A stretch of 64,000 bases of DNA from NCBI GenBank assembly GCA_963762635.1, contig CAVXLQ010000003.1, positions 496,001-560,000 of the forward strand, in the 5' to 3' direction. Within the stretch, counting starts at the first letter, position 1, and each line of letters opens with the position of its first letter. The position numbers and the translations under genes were made by a program. Of the stretch, positions 1-8,559 are shown piece after piece. The notes beneath the pieces were generated by a model. That model did no database searches. It was not told where the DNA came from and worked only from the letters and a program-made list of their open reading frames with translations. Source of the DNA: Tenggerimyces sp963762635. GTDB taxonomy: Bacteria; Actinomycetota; Actinomycetes; Propionibacteriales; Actinopolymorphaceae.

Positions 1-3000
1 GACTACGCCGAGGTCACGATCAGCCGGATCATGTTCCGCAACGGCGGCTCGGAGTACTCGATCAACGGCAACACCTGCCGGCTGCTCGACGTTCAGGAAC
101 TGCTCTCCGACTCCGGCATCGGCCGCGAGATGCACGTGATCGTCGGCCAGGGCCAGCTCGACACGATCCTCCACGCCACGCCTGAGGACCGCCGCGGCTT
201 CATCGAGGAGGCGGCCGGCGTCCTCAAGCACCGCAAGCGCAAGGAGAAGGCGCTGCGGAAGCTGGACGCGACCGAGGGCAACCTCAACCGGCTGAACGAC
301 CTGCTCACCGAGATCCGGCGCCAGCTCAAGCCGCTCGGCAAGCAGGCCGAGGCGGCCCGCAGGGCAGCGACGATCCAGGCCGACGTACGCGACGCCCGCC
401 TGCGCCTGCTCGGGGACGACCTCGTCCAGCTCCGCGGCGAGGTCGCCAAGGAGGTCGCGGACGAGACCGCGCTCCGCGAGCTGCGGACCGAGGTCGAGAA
501 GGGCCTCACCGAGGCCCAGCGCGAGGAGGCCACGCTCGACGAGGCGCTCCGCGAGGACGCGCCGCGCGTCGCCCGTGCCCAGGAGACCTGGTACCGCCTC
601 GCGAGCCTCAAGGAACGTCTCCGCGGCACCGCCAGCCTCGCCACCGAGCGCAGCCGGCACCTCGCCGAGGCGCGCGAGGAGGAACGGTCCGGGCGCGACC
701 CGGACGAGATCGAGGCCGAGGCCGCCCAGGTCCGCTTCGAGGAGGGCACGATCGTCGCGGAGGTCGAGACCTACCGCGAGCTGCTCGACGAGGCCGTCGG
801 CCAGCGCCAGGCATCCGAGCGCGCCCACCAGGAGGAGGAGCGCCGGATCCAGTCGGTCGTCCGTGCCGCCGCCGACCGCCGCGAGGGCCTCGCCCGGCTC
901 GCCGGGCAGGTCAGCTCCGTCCGCAGCCGGGTCGAGGCCCGCCAGAACGAGGTCGAACGCCTCGCCGCCGCCCGCGCCGAGGCCGACACCCGCGCCGACA
1001 CCTCCGACCGCGAGTTCACCGCGCTGGAGACCCAGGTCGCAGGTCTGGACGCGGGGGAGAAGGGCCTCGACGCCGAGCACGAGACCGCCCGCCAGGCGCT
1101 CGACGAGGTCGAGCAGCGCCTCACCGCGCTCCGGGACGAGGAGCAGGGCGCCGACCGCGAGCGCGCCGCGCTGGCGGCCCGCAAGGAGGCGCTCGAGCTC
1201 GGTCTGTCCCGCAAGGACGCCGCGAGCGCCCTGCTCGCGGCCAACGAACACGTCTCCGGCCTGCTCGGCTCGGTCGTCGCACTGCTCTCGGTCGAGCCCG
1301 GTTGCGAGACCGCGATCGCCGCGGCTCTCGGCCGGGCCGCCGACGCCGTCGCGGTCGACTCGATCGACACCGCCGTCACCGCTCTGCGGCACCTGCGGAC
1401 GGAGGACCTCGGCCGCGCCGGGCTGCTGCTCGGCGGCGCTCCGGCTGGTCCTGGCGACGACCCGACGAGCTGGCCCGCGCTGCCGTACGGGGCGCGCTAC
1501 GCCGTCGACGCGGTCTCCGCGCCGCCCGAGCTGCTGCCCGCGCTGGTACGGCTGCTGCGCAAGGTCGCGATCGTCGACGACCTCGACGCGGCCCGTTCGC
1601 TCGCCACCTCGCTGCCCGACCTGTCCGCCGTCACCCGCGAGGGCGACGTCCTCGGGGCGCACCTGGCCCACGGCGGCTCGGCCGCGCAGCCGAGCCTCAT
1701 CGAGGTCCAGGCGGCGGTCGACGACGCCGCCTCGCGGCTGGAGGAGGCCTCGCACCGGGCCGAGCGGCTGAAGTTCGAGCGGGCTCGGGCCGAGGAGCGG
1801 CGCAAGGCCTGCGCCGACACGGTCGAGTCGACGCTGACCCGCCTGCACGAGTCCGACGCCCGGCTCGCCGCGGTGGCCGAGCAGCTCGGGCAGTTCGGAT
1901 CGGCGGCCCGTTCAGCGCGTGCCGAGGCCGACCGGCTCGGCAAGGCGATCGACGAGGCACAGCAGGCGAGCGCGCGGGACCAGGAAGGTCTCGCCGAGCT
2001 CGAGCAGCGCCTGCAGGCGGCCGAGGAGAGCCCCGAGGAAGAGCCGTCCACCGACGAGCGTGACCGCCTCGCGGAGGCCAGCACGCTGGCCCGGCAGCGC
2101 GAGATGGAGTCGCGGCTGTCGCTGCGTACGGGCGAGGAGCGCGCCAAGGCGCTCACCGCTCGGGCCGAGCAGCTGGAGCGCACGGCGCGCGAGGAGCGGG
2201 CGGCGCGCGAGCGTGCCCGCGTACGCCGTGAGCGCCGGGCCCGTGAGGCCACCGTGGCGACGTCCGTGCTCGCCGGTGTCGACCAGGTCCTCGCGCAGCT
2301 GGAGCTGTCCCTGGCGGCCGCCGGCCGCGAGCGGCAGGAGGCCGAGCAGGCCCGGACCGCGCGCGAGGCCCAGGTGCAGGCCGTACGCCAACGCGTCCGC
2401 GGTCTCGCCGGCCAGCTCGACGAGCTCACCGACTCCGTCCACAAGGACGAGATGCAGCGGGCCGAGCAGCGCATGCGCATCCAGGCGATGGAGGAGCGCG
2501 CGATCGAGGAGCTGGGCATGGACCCGGACACCCTGGTCGCCGAGTACGGACCGGACCAGCTGGTCCCCGCCCCGCCGCGGCTGCCGGGCGAGGAGGACCA
2601 GCTCGAGCCCGAGCCGAGGCCGTTCATCCGCGCCGAGCAGGAGAAGCGGCTGAAGTCGGCCGAGCGCCAGCTCGCGCTGCTGGGCCGGGTCAACCCGCTG
2701 GCGCTGGAAGAGTTCTCCGCGATGGAGGAGCGGCACAAGTTCCTCACCGAGCAGCTGGAAGACCTGCGGAAGACGCGGCGAGACCTGCTGGAGATCGTGC
2801 GCGAGGTCGACGACCGGGTGGAGCAGGTGTTCACCTTGGCGTACCAGGACATCGAACGCGAGTTCCAGCACGTGTTCTCGCGGCTGTTCCCGGGCGGCGA
2901 GGGCCGGATCTTCCTCACCGACCCGTCGGACATGCTCAACACAGGCGTGGAGGTCGAGGCGCGGCCGCCCGGCAAGAAGATCAAGCGGCTGTCGCTGCTG

Positions 3001-3288
3001 TCCGGTGGCGAGCGGTCGCTGGTCGCGGTGGCGTTCCTCGTCTCGCTGTTCAAGGCGCGGCCCAGCCCGTTCTACCTGCTGGACGAGGTCGAGGCTGCCC
3101 TGGACGACACCAACCTGCACCGGCTGCTGCAGATCTATGAGGAGCTGCGGGAGACCAGCCAGCTGCTCGTCGTGACGCACCAGAAGACCACGATGGAGAT
3201 CGCCGACGCCCTGTACGGCGTGACCATGCGCGGCGACGGTGTCTCCGCGGTGATCTCGCAGCGACTGCGCGAGGCCGAATCGGCCTAG
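1..3288 (+). CDS. smc: Chromosome partition protein SMC, 5'-truncated by the window edge
   Basis: SMC is the ATPase core of the bacterial condensin (with ScpA/ScpB) that compacts and aligns chromosome arms. The reading frame is open from base 1 and 1095 residues remain. The Walker A part of the head lies upstream of the window. Visible are the conserved N-terminal head segment with VGQGQLD (about bases 143-163), a long coiled coil, the hinge domain (about bases 1240-1690), a second coiled coil, and a C-terminal head with the ABC signature LLSGGERS (about 2995-3018) and Walker B FYLLDEVEAALD followed by a D-loop. The gene ends at TAG 3286-3288. Family identity is certain. The downstream neighbour is not ftsY, which lies 32 kb away. 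Confidence 0.98.
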   Translation, partial: DYAEVTISRIMFRNGGSEYSINGNTCRLLDVQELLSDSGIGREMHVIVGQGQLDTILHATPEDRRGFIEEAAGVLKHRKRKEKALRKLDATEGNLNRLNDLLTEIRRQLKPLGKQAEAARRAATIQADVRDARLRLLGDDLVQLRGEVAKEVADETALRELRTEVEKGLTEAQREEATLDEALREDAPRVARAQETWYRLASLKERLRGTASLATERSRHLAEAREEERSGRDPDEIEAEAAQVRFEEGTIVAEVETYRELLDEAVGQRQASERAHQEEERRIQSVVRAAADRREGLARLAGQVSSVRSRVEARQNEVERLAAARAEADTRADTSDREFTALETQVAGLDAGEKGLDAEHETARQALDEVEQRLTALRDEEQGADRERAALAARKEALELGLSRKDAASALLAANEHVSGLLGSVVALLSVEPGCETAIAAALGRAADAVAVDSIDTAVTALRHLRTEDLGRAGLLLGGAPAGPGDDPTSWPALPYGARYAVDAVSAPPELLPALVRLLRKVAIVDDLDAARSLATSLPDLSAVTREGDVLGAHLAHGGSAAQPSLIEVQAAVDDAASRLEEASHRAERLKFERARAEERRKACADTVESTLTRLHESDARLAAVAEQLGQFGSAARSARAEADRLGKAIDEAQQASARDQEGLAELEQRLQAAEESPEEEPSTDERDRLAEASTLARQREMESRLSLRTGEERAKALTARAEQLERTAREERAARERARVRRERRAREATVATSVLAGVDQVLAQLELSLAAAGRERQEAEQARTAREAQVQAVRQRVRGLAGQLDELTDSVHKDEMQRAEQRMRIQAMEERAIEELGMDPDTLVAEYGPDQLVPAPPRLPGEEDQLEPEPRPFIRAEQEKRLKSAERQLALLGRVNPLALEEFSAMEERHKFLTEQLEDLRKTRRDLLEIVREVDDRVEQVFTLAYQDIEREFQHVFSRLFPGGEGRIFLTDPSDMLNTGVEVEARPPGKKIKRLSLLSGGERSLVAVAFLVSLFKARPSPFYLLDEVEAALDDTNLHRLLQIYEELRETSQLLVVTHQKTTMEIADALYGVTMRGDGVSAVISQRLREAESA

Positions 3289-3417
3289 TTCTGATGGTCG
3301 CAGCCCCGGCTCGCTCAGTTTCGCCGCACGCCACGGTCTGTCTCGCGGCGTCCGTGAGTCGTCTTGGGCTCTTCGACGAGCCGGACTGCGACGCCCACTG
3401 CACCATGATCAATTAGG

Positions 3418-3436
3418 GTCGGTTAGCCTTCCCTAA
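3418..3436 (+). promoter_or_regulatory. Putative IdeR/DtxR iron box
   Basis: The 19 bases match the IdeR/DtxR consensus TTAGGTTAGGCTAACCTAA at 14 of 19 positions, including the GGTTAG and CCTAA cores. A wider TTAGGG...CCCTAA inverted repeat spans 3413-3436. It ends 26 bp before the start of the FhuF-like gene, where a bound iron-loaded repressor would block transcription. The match is visible; IdeR regulation is inferred. Confidence 0.6.
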
Positions 3437-3462
3437 TTCATCGTTCGCGTCCCCAACCGCAG

Positions 3463-4110
3463 GTGGCTATGTCCTACCCCTTCGACACCTGGCTGACGGC
3501 GTCGGTGCTCACCGACCCACGTCGGCCGGAGCTCGGCGCGTTCCTGCGCGGGTGGGAGGAGATCTGCGTCGCGACGCCGGCCGTGGCGGCGGCGCTGTGG
3601 TGGAAGCAGTACAGCTGGTACGCGACCGTCGCCGCCGTCGAGGGCTGGATGCTCGGGACGGTGCCCGACCTGTTGCCGTCGGCGGTCCCCGTACGGGTCT
3701 CGCTTTCCCGCCCGCACGTGATCGTGCGTCCCGGTCCGGCCGAGCCGATCATCGGTGGATCGGCCATGGACTTCGCGAAGTGGTTCCGTCAAGACGTGCT
3801 TGACATCCACCTCGCACCGATCGTGGAACGGTTGCACGACCTCACCCGGGTTGGTCGGCGCGTGCTCTGGGGCTCGGTCGCGCACGCGGTCGCGTACCCG
3901 CTCGCGGGTGGGTTGCCGGACTACGCGGATGTCCTCGCCGAGATCGGCGCACCGCTGGATGGCCTTGTCTCGTGCGGTGATGCGGGTGAGGTCGAGCGGA
4001 ACACGTGCTGTTTGGCGTTCCGGATGGGCGAGCCGACGGTCTGCTCGTACTGCCCGATCCGCCGTACGTCCGGTGATGTCGGGCACCTTCGGGTCTCCTC
4101 CCTGCGTTAG
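3463..4110 (+). CDS. FhuF-like ferric-siderophore reductase, [2Fe-2S] type
   Basis: This 215-residue protein probably reduces Fe(III) bound to imported siderophores so that iron is released in the cytoplasm. The diagnostic feature is the C-terminal [2Fe-2S] motif C182-C183-x10-C194-x2-C197, the unusual adjacent-cysteine arrangement of the FhuF family. The N-terminal two thirds are helical and divergent, as usual for this family. The GTG at 3463 is used; ATG 3469 is an alternative, and neither has a strong ribosome site. It overlaps the convergent M56 peptidase gene by four bases. An IdeR-like box just upstream supports an iron-starvation role. No siderophore genes are adjacent. Confidence 0.8.
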   Translation: MAMSYPFDTWLTASVLTDPRRPELGAFLRGWEEICVATPAVAAALWWKQYSWYATVAAVEGWMLGTVPDLLPSAVPVRVSLSRPHVIVRPGPAEPIIGGSAMDFAKWFRQDVLDIHLAPIVERLHDLTRVGRRVLWGSVAHAVAYPLAGGLPDYADVLAEIGAPLDGLVSCGDAGEVERNTCCLAFRMGEPTVCSYCPIRRTSGDVGHLRVSSLR

Positions 4111-5009
4111 TACAGCGCCTCGGCCAGTCGAGCGAGCCATGGGATTGCGACGGTAAGGGTCGGCACGATCACGAGCGCCGCCGCCGTCGCGTAGGTCACG
4201 GTGGCGAGCAGCGGGTGCGAGCCGGCCGGCCTGGTCATCCGTTGGACGCGTTCCAGCGTCATCGTTCCCGAGGCGGCCAGCGCCGCTGACGGGACCGGCG
4301 ACTCGGACAGTCGTACGAGGGCACGGGCGACGTGCGTCGCTCCGACCTGGCGGCGGGCCGCGTCGTCGGCGAGCATCTCGACCAGTGCCTGGTTCTGTTC
4401 CAGGGCGGTGTTCTCCAGCGCCACGCGTCCTCGGAGGAACTCCGGGAACGCCTCGCGCAGCGCCGCGAACGCCTCGAGTACGAGGTCGTGCCTGGCTCTC
4501 AGATGGGCGCGCTCGTGCGCGAGCACGGCCTCGAGCTCATCGTCGTCGAGCGTGGCGAGCGTTCCGGACGAGATCACGACGCGGGCGTCGGTGAGGGACG
4601 GCAGGCAGTACGCGATCGGCGTCTGCTCGGCGAGGATCCGCAGCTCCTTGCGTACGTCGTCCGGCGCGGCGACGAGGTCGACGAGGATTCGGTGCCGCCG
4701 GCGGCGGGCGCGGGTGTGGATCGCGACCTTCACGCTCGACCAGGCGAGCCGGATCGCGACGACGCACGTGAGCGTCGAGACGGCTGAGTGCAGGATGACC
4801 TGTGCGGTCGAGGGGTTCGTTCGGCCGAGGAAGTCCAGGCCGATCGCGAGGCCGGCACCGAGCGCGGCGAGAACGGCGGCGAGCGCCATGCTCTGCCAGA
4901 GGCAGATCGCGGCCCGCGGGATCCTCGTGGGCCACTTGCTGCGTGCGAGCAGGACGGGAGCGGGTCCGGTGAGGATCAGCGCCAGTGCGCTCAGCACGAC
5001 AGGGGTCAT
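4107..5009 (-). CDS. M56-family membrane zinc metallopeptidase (BlaR1/MecR1-like sensor protease)
   Basis: This 300-residue membrane peptidase has N-terminal transmembrane helices (about residues 1-25 and 35-60, and one near 75-95), then a cytoplasmic zinc-protease segment with H165-E-R-A-H169, and a final membrane helix near residues 265-290. BlaR1-type M56 proteases cleave or inactivate the cognate BlaI repressor when activated. There is no penicillin-binding sensor domain, so it is the short actinobacterial form and need not sense beta-lactams. The start ATG 5009 overlaps the stop of blaI as ATGA. This fixes the start although the frame is open further upstream. Confidence 0.88.
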   Translation of the reverse strand: MTPVVLSALALILTGPAPVLLARSKWPTRIPRAAICLWQSMALAAVLAALGAGLAIGLDFLGRTNPSTAQVILHSAVSTLTCVVAIRLAWSSVKVAIHTRARRRRHRILVDLVAAPDDVRKELRILAEQTPIAYCLPSLTDARVVISSGTLATLDDDELEAVLAHERAHLRARHDLVLEAFAALREAFPEFLRGRVALENTALEQNQALVEMLADDAARRQVGATHVARALVRLSESPVPSAALAASGTMTLERVQRMTRPAGSHPLLATVTYATAAALVIVPTLTVAIPWLARLAEALY

Positions 5010-5374
5010 GGTTTGTTCTCGAGCTCTTCGAGGGCCTTGCGGATGGCGGCGGCCTCGTCGGGCGTCGCCTGGTCGACGAATCGGACGAGCGCGGCTGTAC
5101 GGTCCACCTCCGCGCCGGCGCCGTCGAGCGCCTCGCGCATGAGGTCGGCGACGAGCTGGTCCTTGGTCGCGGCGGCCTCGTACCGGTACGCGCGACCGTC
5201 CCGAACCCGGTTGACGATGCCCTTCTTCGCGAGCCGGTCGAGCACGGTCATCACGGTCGTGTAGGCCAGGTCTCGTTCGGTCAGTGCCTCGTGCACCTCG
5301 CGTACGGTCACCGGGCTGGGAGCCGCCCACACGCGTTCCATCACGTCACGTTCGAGAGTGCCGAGCTGCGCCAC
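5006..5374 (-). CDS. BlaI/MecI-family winged-helix repressor
   Basis: This 122-residue winged-helix protein is of standard length for the BlaI/MecI/CopY family. The N-terminal half carries the DNA-binding domain (TVREVHEAL, then the recognition region AYTTVMTVLDRLAKKG, residues about 20-55) and the C-terminal half is the dimerisation helix region. It starts at GTG 5374 and overlaps the M56 protease by four bases, the usual repressor/protease operon. A perfect 7-3-7 palindrome lies 11 bp upstream, so it is probably self-repressed. Very similar palindromes precede the cyd operon, which makes this protein a candidate regulator there too (inference). Confidence 0.9.
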   Translation of the reverse strand: MAQLGTLERDVMERVWAAPSPVTVREVHEALTERDLAYTTVMTVLDRLAKKGIVNRVRDGRAYRYEAAATKDQLVADLMREALDGAGAEVDRTAALVRFVDQATPDEAAAIRKALEELENKP

Positions 5375-5384
5375 GACTCCATCC

Positions 5385-5401
5385 TACGACGTAGCGTCGT
5401 A
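5385..5401. promoter_or_regulatory. BlaI-type operator between blaI and the divergent membrane gene
   Basis: TACGACG-TAG-CGTCGTA is a perfect inverted repeat with 7-bp arms and a 3-bp spacer. It sits in the 46-bp gap between the divergent starts at 5374 and 5421, so one site could control both genes. The geometry is that expected for BlaI/MecI dimers. Confidence 0.75.
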
Positions 5402-5420
5402 CGCCCTACTATTGCTGGGC

Positions 5421-6284
5421 GTGAGCGAGCACGGGGTGACGGGGCCGGCGTTGGCGTGGCCGGGCGAGTGGCGGCGCGAGATCGGCCGCGGGAAGTTCTA
5501 TCCGACGCTGATCGTCGGCTTCGCGGGCTTCATCGGGATCTCGGCTCTGCTGCTGCTCGCCCAGGGCAAGCTGGCCGGCGCGTTCATCGTGCTGGTGATC
5601 GCGATCGGGGCCGCGCTGATCGGCGTCGCGCGGTGGCCGCGGAAGCTCCGGGGCGAGTTCACGACCAACTCGGTGGTCGTCAACGGGATGCTGGAGAACG
5701 GCGTCCTGATCCCGATGCGCGTGTCCCGAACCGCCGGCGCCGGGCTCGCGGTGCTGTGCCTGCCGTTCATCGGGTTCGGCGTCTGGGGCGCCGCCGTCGC
5801 CTACCGCGGGCGCGAGTGGTGGCCTCTCTTGTTCTGCGCGTTCCTGTTCGTGCTCGGGGTGTTCTTCCTCTTCGGCGCCATCGGGACGCTGCGCGCGTCT
5901 CGCCAGCAGGCTCGCGGGATTCTGCTGACGCCGCAGCGTGTGGTGCTGACGTACGGCGAGAAGCTCGACCTCGAGTGGTCGGAGATCGCCCACGTCGACG
6001 CTCGCACGCTCGGTGTGAACGCGGAGCTGATCCCGCGCACGGTGATGAACCTGATCGTCTTCATCGTGCACGACCTCCGGCGCGTCGAGGAGCTGCCCCG
6101 TCAGTTCCGGGCGATCGGCCACAAGGTCGGCGCGAACGCCGTCGGCACCATCGCCGTCGACCGCCTCACCGTGGACCCGTTGCGCGTCCTGTACGCGATG
6201 CGCTACTACCTCGCCCACCCCGAGGCCCGCACCGAGCTCGGCACCTCCGCCGCCGTCCAGCGCATCACCCGCGCCGCGTTCTAG
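5421..6284 (+). CDS. Uncharacterised membrane protein, PH-like C-terminal part
   Basis: I do not recognise a named family. The 287-residue product has two helical membrane hairpins: residues about 22-60 (VGFAGFIGISALLLLA and AFIVLVIAIGAALIGV) and about 110-160 (LAVLCLPFIGFGVWG and LLFCAFLFVLGVFFLFGAI). A soluble C-terminal stretch (about 170-287) with alternating strands resembles the membrane-associated beta domains of actinobacterial proteins of unknown function. GTG 5421 is preferred because the upstream in-frame sequence runs through the BlaI operator. It is transcribed divergently from blaI, so it is a candidate target of that repressor. No enzyme motif is visible. Confidence 0.65.
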   Translation: MSEHGVTGPALAWPGEWRREIGRGKFYPTLIVGFAGFIGISALLLLAQGKLAGAFIVLVIAIGAALIGVARWPRKLRGEFTTNSVVVNGMLENGVLIPMRVSRTAGAGLAVLCLPFIGFGVWGAAVAYRGREWWPLLFCAFLFVLGVFFLFGAIGTLRASRQQARGILLTPQRVVLTYGEKLDLEWSEIAHVDARTLGVNAELIPRTVMNLIVFIVHDLRRVEELPRQFRAIGHKVGANAVGTIAVDRLTVDPLRVLYAMRYYLAHPEARTELGTSAAVQRITRAAF

Positions 6285-6298
6285 ACGCCTTCTGACGC

Positions 6299-6343
6299 AC
6301 GTACCGGCCGCTGGCCTCCAGATCAGGACAGCGACCGGTACGT
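6299..6343. terminator. Bidirectional hairpin between convergent genes
   Basis: The arms ACGTACCGGCCGCTG (6299-6313) and CAGCGACCGGTACGT (6329-6343) pair at 14 of 15 positions around a 15-nt loop. The hairpin lies between the convergent ends at 6284 and 6355. It has no U-tract, which is common for actinobacterial terminators. Confidence 0.6.
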
Positions 6344-6354
6344 ACGTCGGGCGG

Positions 6355-6870
6355 CTACTGGCAGTTCTTGCCGCTACTCACGCGGACCCAGCGTGCCCAG
6401 GGCGCGTGCAGGCCCGCCGCGTGCGGCGGGTGATAACCGTGCAGCCTGACGCACGCCGACTCCTTGTAGTCGTAGTTGCACTGGCTCCAGCCGGGGCCGC
6501 CAGGTGCGTTGCAGTAGCTGCTGCTACCAGAGGTGGTCTCCGCATGGATGCGGAAGTTCTTCCCGTTGTCCTCGATGTCCTTGACCCACAGGTCGTCGCC
6601 GTTCCACTCGAAACAGCCGATCCCGTCCCAGCTCGAGCCGAAGGTCATCTCGAACTTCCAGCACCGCACGTCGCTGGGAAGCTTCTTGGTCCTGAGGATC
6701 TTCAACAGATCCTCGGGCGGAGCGATCTCCTCGACAGCACCGTTCCCCACCGGCGCCTGCGCCCCCGTCGGGGCCGTCGCGACCGCCGCGGAAGCCGGAA
6801 CCGCCGCCGCGATGGCGCCGAGCAAAGCCACTCCCGACAGTACGGCCGCCACCCGTTTCACGAGCTTCAT
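6355..6870 (-). CDS. Small secreted six-cysteine protein of unknown function
   Basis: The 171-residue product begins with a classical Sec signal peptide (MKLVKR, hydrophobic VLSGVALLGAIAAAV, cleavage near ASA-AV, residue about 28). The mature part is rich in Trp, Gly and Asp and has exactly six cysteines (CWKF, GCFEW, YCNAP, QCNY, ACVRL and the near-terminal NCQ), enough for three disulfides. A strong ribosome site (GGAGGG) precedes ATG 6870. I do not recognise a family; an extracellular binding or inhibitor-type domain is possible. It stands alone, convergent with the upstream membrane gene and followed on its 5' side by the aldo/keto reductase. Confidence 0.75.
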   Translation of the reverse strand: MKLVKRVAAVLSGVALLGAIAAAVPASAAVATAPTGAQAPVGNGAVEEIAPPEDLLKILRTKKLPSDVRCWKFEMTFGSSWDGIGCFEWNGDDLWVKDIEDNGKNFRIHAETTSGSSSYCNAPGGPGWSQCNYDYKESACVRLHGYHPPHAAGLHAPWARWVRVSSGKNCQ

Positions 6871-6936
6871 CCGTCCCTCCTTCTCTCGTTGCCACGAGAA
6901 GCTAGAGACAGCCGCTATGGATTCGGTATGAGTCCG

Positions 6937-7959
6937 CTATGCACTGTTCATAACGAGCGCCCACTGGTCGCCGTACGTGCCCGCCTTGACGTTCCCCTGC
7001 TCGAGCAGCTCGTGCGGGAATCCCATCGAGACAGCGCTTGCCGCGTCGAGGCGGTCGAGCTGGTCCTGCGGAATCGTGACGTCGCTCGCCGCGAGGTTGT
7101 CGCGCAGCTGCTCCTCGCGGGTCGCGCCGACGATGGGCACGACCGTTCCGGGACGACTGCGCAGCCACGCGATCGCCACCTGCGCGGGAGTCCTGCCAAG
7201 CTGCTCGGCGATCTCCACGACCAGCCGGATCACCTCCGCGTTATCCTTGCTGTGTTGGAAGGTCTCGGGCGCGACGTCGAGACGGCCGGTCGTGCTTCGC
7301 AGGTACCTCCCCGTGAGCCGTCCTTCCGCCAGTGGGCCCCACGCGGTCACGCCGAGCTCGAACGTGCGCGCCATCGGCAGCAGTTCGCGTTCCGGCGTGC
7401 GTTCGAGCAGGTTGTAGCGCAGCTGGAGACCGATGAACGGCGACCACCCGCGCAGGTCGGCCAGCGTGTTGGCCTGCGCGACCTCCCAGGCTGGCCAGTC
7501 CGAGACGCCGACGTGGAGGACTTTGCCCTTGCGGACCTGGTCATCCAGCGCGCGCATGATCTCGGGTACCGGCGTCCAGGACTCGCGCGTATGCACCCAG
7601 AACACATCGAGGTAGTCGGTCTGCAGCCTGCGCAGGCTCGCCTCGAGGGACTGCTCGAGGTTCTTGCGATGGTTGCCGGCCGAGTTGAGGTCGCCCGGCC
7701 TGGTCTGCAGCGTGTACTTCGTCGCGAGGACGAACCGTTCGCGGCGGCCCTTCAGCAGGTCGCCGAGGATCTGCTCCGAACGGCCGTCCGCGTAGATGTT
7801 CGCGGTGTCGAGGAAGTTGCCGCCCGCCTCGGTGTAGAGGTCGAGCAACCGCGCGGACGTGGTCGCGTCCACTCCCCACCCCGTCTCGCCGAACGTCATC
7901 GTGCCCAGGGCGAGCTCCGAGACTCGCAACCCAGACCTTCCCAGCAGGGTGAAACGCAT
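6937..7959 (-). CDS. Aldo/keto reductase
   Basis: This 340-residue NADPH-dependent oxidoreductase of the AKR superfamily has a TIM-barrel fold. The catalytic tetrad is visible: Asp and Tyr in NFLDTANIYADG, Lys in LATKYT and His in DVFWVHT. The C-terminal cofactor region has VVPIVGATREEQL. ATG 7959 is chosen because GGAGG lies about 10 bp upstream and the family N-terminus (RFTLLGRSGLRVSEL) starts there; the frame is open further upstream. The substrate cannot be told. It is divergent from the decayed cydA promoter copy that starts 77 bp away. Confidence 0.92.
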   Translation of the reverse strand: MRFTLLGRSGLRVSELALGTMTFGETGWGVDATTSARLLDLYTEAGGNFLDTANIYADGRSEQILGDLLKGRRERFVLATKYTLQTRPGDLNSAGNHRKNLEQSLEASLRRLQTDYLDVFWVHTRESWTPVPEIMRALDDQVRKGKVLHVGVSDWPAWEVAQANTLADLRGWSPFIGLQLRYNLLERTPERELLPMARTFELGVTAWGPLAEGRLTGRYLRSTTGRLDVAPETFQHSKDNAEVIRLVVEIAEQLGRTPAQVAIAWLRSRPGTVVPIVGATREEQLRDNLAASDVTIPQDQLDRLDAASAVSMGFPHELLEQGNVKAGTYGDQWALVMNSA

Positions 7960-8035
7960 GGTCGTGCCTCCGTACAAGCCGTGCCGGATCGAACGCATCG
8001 AGCCTCACAACTGGAGCGCGGTCGAGGTCAAGCCG

Positions 8036-8147
8036 TGTGAGCGAGCCCACGATGACCGCGATCTACCACCTCTCGTAGTATTCGTCCGCCACGCAATAGG
8101 AAGCGAGAAGCAACGCATGGATGTGCTCGAGCTTGCCGTGGCTCCGA
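8036..8147 (+). pseudogene. Decayed duplicate of the cydA promoter and first codons
   Basis: This segment aligns with 8533-8643, the promoter and start of cydA. Both contain an identical 22-bp block beginning TGTGAGCGAGCCCACG, the same TCTCGTAGTATT string, and an ATG followed by codons for MDV-x-ELA. In this copy the operator palindrome is damaged (TACCACC-TCT-CGTAGTA at 8064-8080). The second palindrome is lost and the reading frame becomes unrelated after about ten codons (TAG near 8171). It looks like the remains of an older cydA copy or a partial duplication. Confidence 0.7.
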
Positions 8148-8532
8148 CCGGTGACTCGATCGCACGACGCTAGGCGAGGGGGATCTTGGCCTGGTGACCG
8201 TCCAATGCGGCTGTCCGCGCCTTCGGCGGAAATGGATACAGGTCCTCAACGTGATACCGCTCGCGGTTGTGCGGTGAGTACGACGATGATTGTTTGTGCT
8301 GCTGTGGCAACCGCCTGGATCGCATCCCAGTTGATGTTCACATTGAGCCCCCTCGCAAGACTGCCCTGCCTCTTGCCATCGTCGCTGCGGAGGGTCGCCA
8401 TCGTGGGTCATTCCTGTAACTAGACCTCGTTGAGAGACACACTTGTCTCGCTAAGATTCGTGGCTCACTTCAAGCGTGTGATCTCCCCGTGTCGCTCAGG
8501 TTCGCCGCGTTCAGACCGGACCGTTGCCGGGG
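8148..8532. other. Stretch with no supported gene
   Basis: No convincing coding region is seen between the cydA relic and the live cyd promoter. GC content is lower than in the neighbours. Short frames such as GTG 8274 to TAG (about 45 codons) have no recognisable content. The only structure noted is the inverted repeat at 8434-8449. The stretch may be further decayed sequence between the two promoter copies. Confidence 0.5.
8434..8449. promoter_or_regulatory. Inverted repeat GAGACA-CACT-TGTCTC, possible TetR-type site
   Basis: The arms are perfect over 6 bp with a 4-bp spacer. Read as GAGAC-N6-GTCTC it has the same arms and spacing as the palindrome in front of the DHA2 efflux gene at 63282-63299. 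No gene start lies close by, so it may be an orphan or remnant operator. Confidence 0.35.
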
Positions 8533-8559
8533 TGTGAGCGAGCCCACGATGACCACATC

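Noticed and set aside
5142..5330. N-terminal extension of the M56 peptidase to 407 residues
   Set aside because: The extra residues lie in another frame of blaI. The ATGA overlap at 5006-5009 marks the real start.
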